A stretch of DNA of 6,695 nucleotides from Sulfurimonas sp. (GTDB lineage Bacteria > Campylobacterota > Campylobacteria > Campylobacterales > Sulfurimonadaceae): contig JAQIBW010000292.1 in NCBI GenBank assembly GCA_027858865.1, positions 1 through 6,695 on the forward strand. Direction: 5' to 3'. The position numbers were made by a program, and so were the translations under genes. Positions 6,058 through 6,695 of the stretch are shown one piece after another; position 1 is the stretch's first letter; each line of letters starts with the position of its first letter. The notes under the pieces were generated by a model. It was not told the origin of the DNA and searched no databases. It saw nothing but the letters and a program-made list of their open reading frames with translations.

Positions 6058-6438
6058 TCTGCATGTTTTGTATAGCGCTTGAGCTGCTTCGATTTCTTGT
6101 TGTGAAGGTTTTCTTCTACATGACATATAGCGCATTTGGTTTGTAACTGTATCTTTCATAGGATAAACAGTTGCGTATACCCAGTAGTAACCACCATCTT
6201 TAGTTTTGTTTTTAACGTAACCGTCCCATACTTTTCCACTTTTTACAGTATCCCATAGATCTTTAAAAGCTGCCTTTGGCATATCTTTGTGTCTTACAAC
6301 ATTATGAGGTTTTCCGACCAATTCATCGAGTGTATATCCAGCGATTTTACAAAAGTCATCATTAGCAAATAAAATAATACCTTTATCATCAGTTTGTGAG
6401 ACTAGAAAATCGTCATTTTTTAGAACGTGTTCTTGCAT
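6055..6438 (-). CDS. Aer-like PAS sensor protein, CetB-like, predicted FAD-binding
   Basis: A 127-aa protein that is essentially one PAS domain (about residues 10-110) plus a short C-terminal helix. It matches the PAS domain of E. coli Aer closely in the flavin region: PHNVVRHKDMPKAAF (44-58), WDGYVKNKTKDGGYYWV (71-87) and a Y/V-x-PM strand end (92-94). Residues R49, H50, D52 and W71 line up with Aer R57, H58, D60 and W79, which are implicated in FAD binding, with the same 21-residue distance between the His and the Trp. It has no membrane span or signalling domain, so it must act through a partner. The receptor gene 8 bp downstream is the obvious one. Predicted role: cytoplasmic redox or energy sensor steering motility. 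Start ATG 6438 is supported by AGAGG four bases upstream. Orthology to cetB rather than another Aer-like PAS protein is not proven. Confidence 0.92.
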   Translation of the reverse strand: MQEHVLKNDDFLVSQTDDKGIILFANDDFCKIAGYTLDELVGKPHNVVRHKDMPKAAFKDLWDTVKSGKVWDGYVKNKTKDGGYYWVYATVYPMKDTVTNQMRYMSCRRKPSQQEIEAAQALYKTCR

Positions 6439-6467
6439 GATACCTCTTTTTGTTATTTATAATTGTA

Positions 6468-6476
6468 ATTATAGCA
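6468..6476 (-). promoter_or_regulatory. Candidate extended -10 promoter of the PAS/chemoreceptor operon
   Basis: The minus strand reads TGCTATAAT, a perfect -10 with the TGn extension, 29 bases ahead of the PAS start codon. The predicted transcript start is near 6461. The -35 position (about 6491-6496, TTTAAT) is weak, which an extended -10 can tolerate. This suggests expression from the housekeeping sigma factor rather than the flagellar one. Confidence 0.55.
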
Positions 6477-6596
6477 AGAAAGTGCTGATAATTAAAATAC
6501 AAATGAAACTTTTTTGCTCTACTTAATCTTAAAACACAAAGTTGTCACATATTTATACCTTTTATTAACTTTAAATATCACAGTCAACTCTCAATC

Positions 6597-6613
6597 ATTT
6601 AAATAATTTAAAT
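6597..6613. repeat. 17-bp AT-only palindrome, ATTTAAAT-A-ATTTAAAT
   Basis: Two copies of the self-complementary octamer ATTTAAAT are separated by one base, so the element is at once a direct repeat and a perfect palindrome. It lies about 49 bp before the ATG of the right-edge gene and immediately upstream of that gene's candidate -10, where an operator or activator site would be expected. In such AT-rich sequence a chance origin is possible. Confidence 0.4.
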
Positions 6614-6648
6614 CCAATTTAGGCATAATTTGACAAATTTCAGAAATT

Positions 6649-6654
6649 AAAGGA
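6649..6654 (+). promoter_or_regulatory. Ribosome binding site of the right-edge gene
   Basis: AAAGGA is placed seven bases before ATG 6662, ideal spacing. It is the main support for the short coding fragment that follows. Confidence 0.65.
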
Positions 6655-6661
6655 ATACAAC

Positions 6662-6695
6662 ATGGATGCAAAAAGCATTGAAACTTTATATAATC
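6662..6695 (+). CDS. N-terminal fragment of an unidentified protein (runs off the right edge)
   Basis: The frame opens MDAKSIETLYN and is cut by the window end after 11 complete codons. A strong ribosome binding site and a promoter-like region upstream support a real start. Eleven residues are too few to name a family; the start looks soluble, with no signal peptide visible. It is divergent from the PAS/chemoreceptor operon and could share regulatory sequence with it. Confidence 0.65.
   Translation, partial: MDAKSIETLYN

Larger units (their letters stand above)
6439..6661. other. Divergent intergenic region between the PAS gene and the right-edge gene
   Basis: These 223 bp hold the extended -10 of the minus-strand operon, a 17-bp AT palindrome (6597-6613), and a CATAAT (6624-6629) that is the best -10 candidate for the plus-strand gene. 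The stretch 6490-6590 is AT-rich with no ORF, RNA gene or terminator that I can support. Confidence 0.5.

Noticed and set aside
6473..6488. A sigma-54-like sequence on the minus strand (CAGCAC...TTGCT) ahead of the PAS gene
   Set aside because: The GG of the -24 box is not matched, and the gap to TTGC is one base short. The extended TATAAT at the same place explains the promoter better.

Overview
The window is a low-GC chromosomal segment that most resembles a free-living member of the Campylobacterota, in the manner of Sulfurimonas or a relative. This placement is inference. It rests on the AT-rich coding style, a two-gene PAS plus chemoreceptor unit like Campylobacter CetB/CetA, and the general protein style. 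No rRNA or other phylogenetic marker is present.

Left edge (1-117): the 5' end of an IS256-family insertion sequence, with one terminal inverted repeat and the first 19 codons of its transposase, running off the window. It sits inside the 3' end of the next gene. That gene (104-1438, minus) is a GAF-PAS-GGDEF diguanylate cyclase whose last four codons and stop codon come from the IS, so the end of its GGDEF domain is missing. A 193-bp divergent intergenic region follows.

Middle (1632-4859): a small acidic protein of unknown function (plus, 119 aa) overlaps by 14 bp, tail to tail, a pentapeptide-repeat beta-helix protein (minus, 200 aa). Upstream of the latter, and probably in the same transcript, is a 741-aa membrane protein. 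It appears to be a fusion of the uncharacterised TIGR03546 (N-terminal multi-pass membrane part) and TIGR03545 (anchor, AsmA-like region, coiled coil, beta-rich C-terminus) families, which are usually encoded as a two-gene pair.

Right (4928-6438, minus): an Aer-like single-PAS protein followed after 8 bp by a chemoreceptor with a membrane hairpin, HAMP-like segments and a signalling hairpin but no periplasmic sensor domain. Together they look like a split, FAD-based energy-taxis receptor. A 223-bp intergenic region with a 17-bp AT palindrome separates this unit from the first 11 codons of a divergent gene at the right edge.

The strongest points for a second look are the IS-truncated cyclase, the TIGR03546-TIGR03545 fusion with its pentapeptide-repeat partner, and the split Aer system. 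I found no CRISPR array, tRNA, rRNA, phage gene or clear rho-independent terminator.
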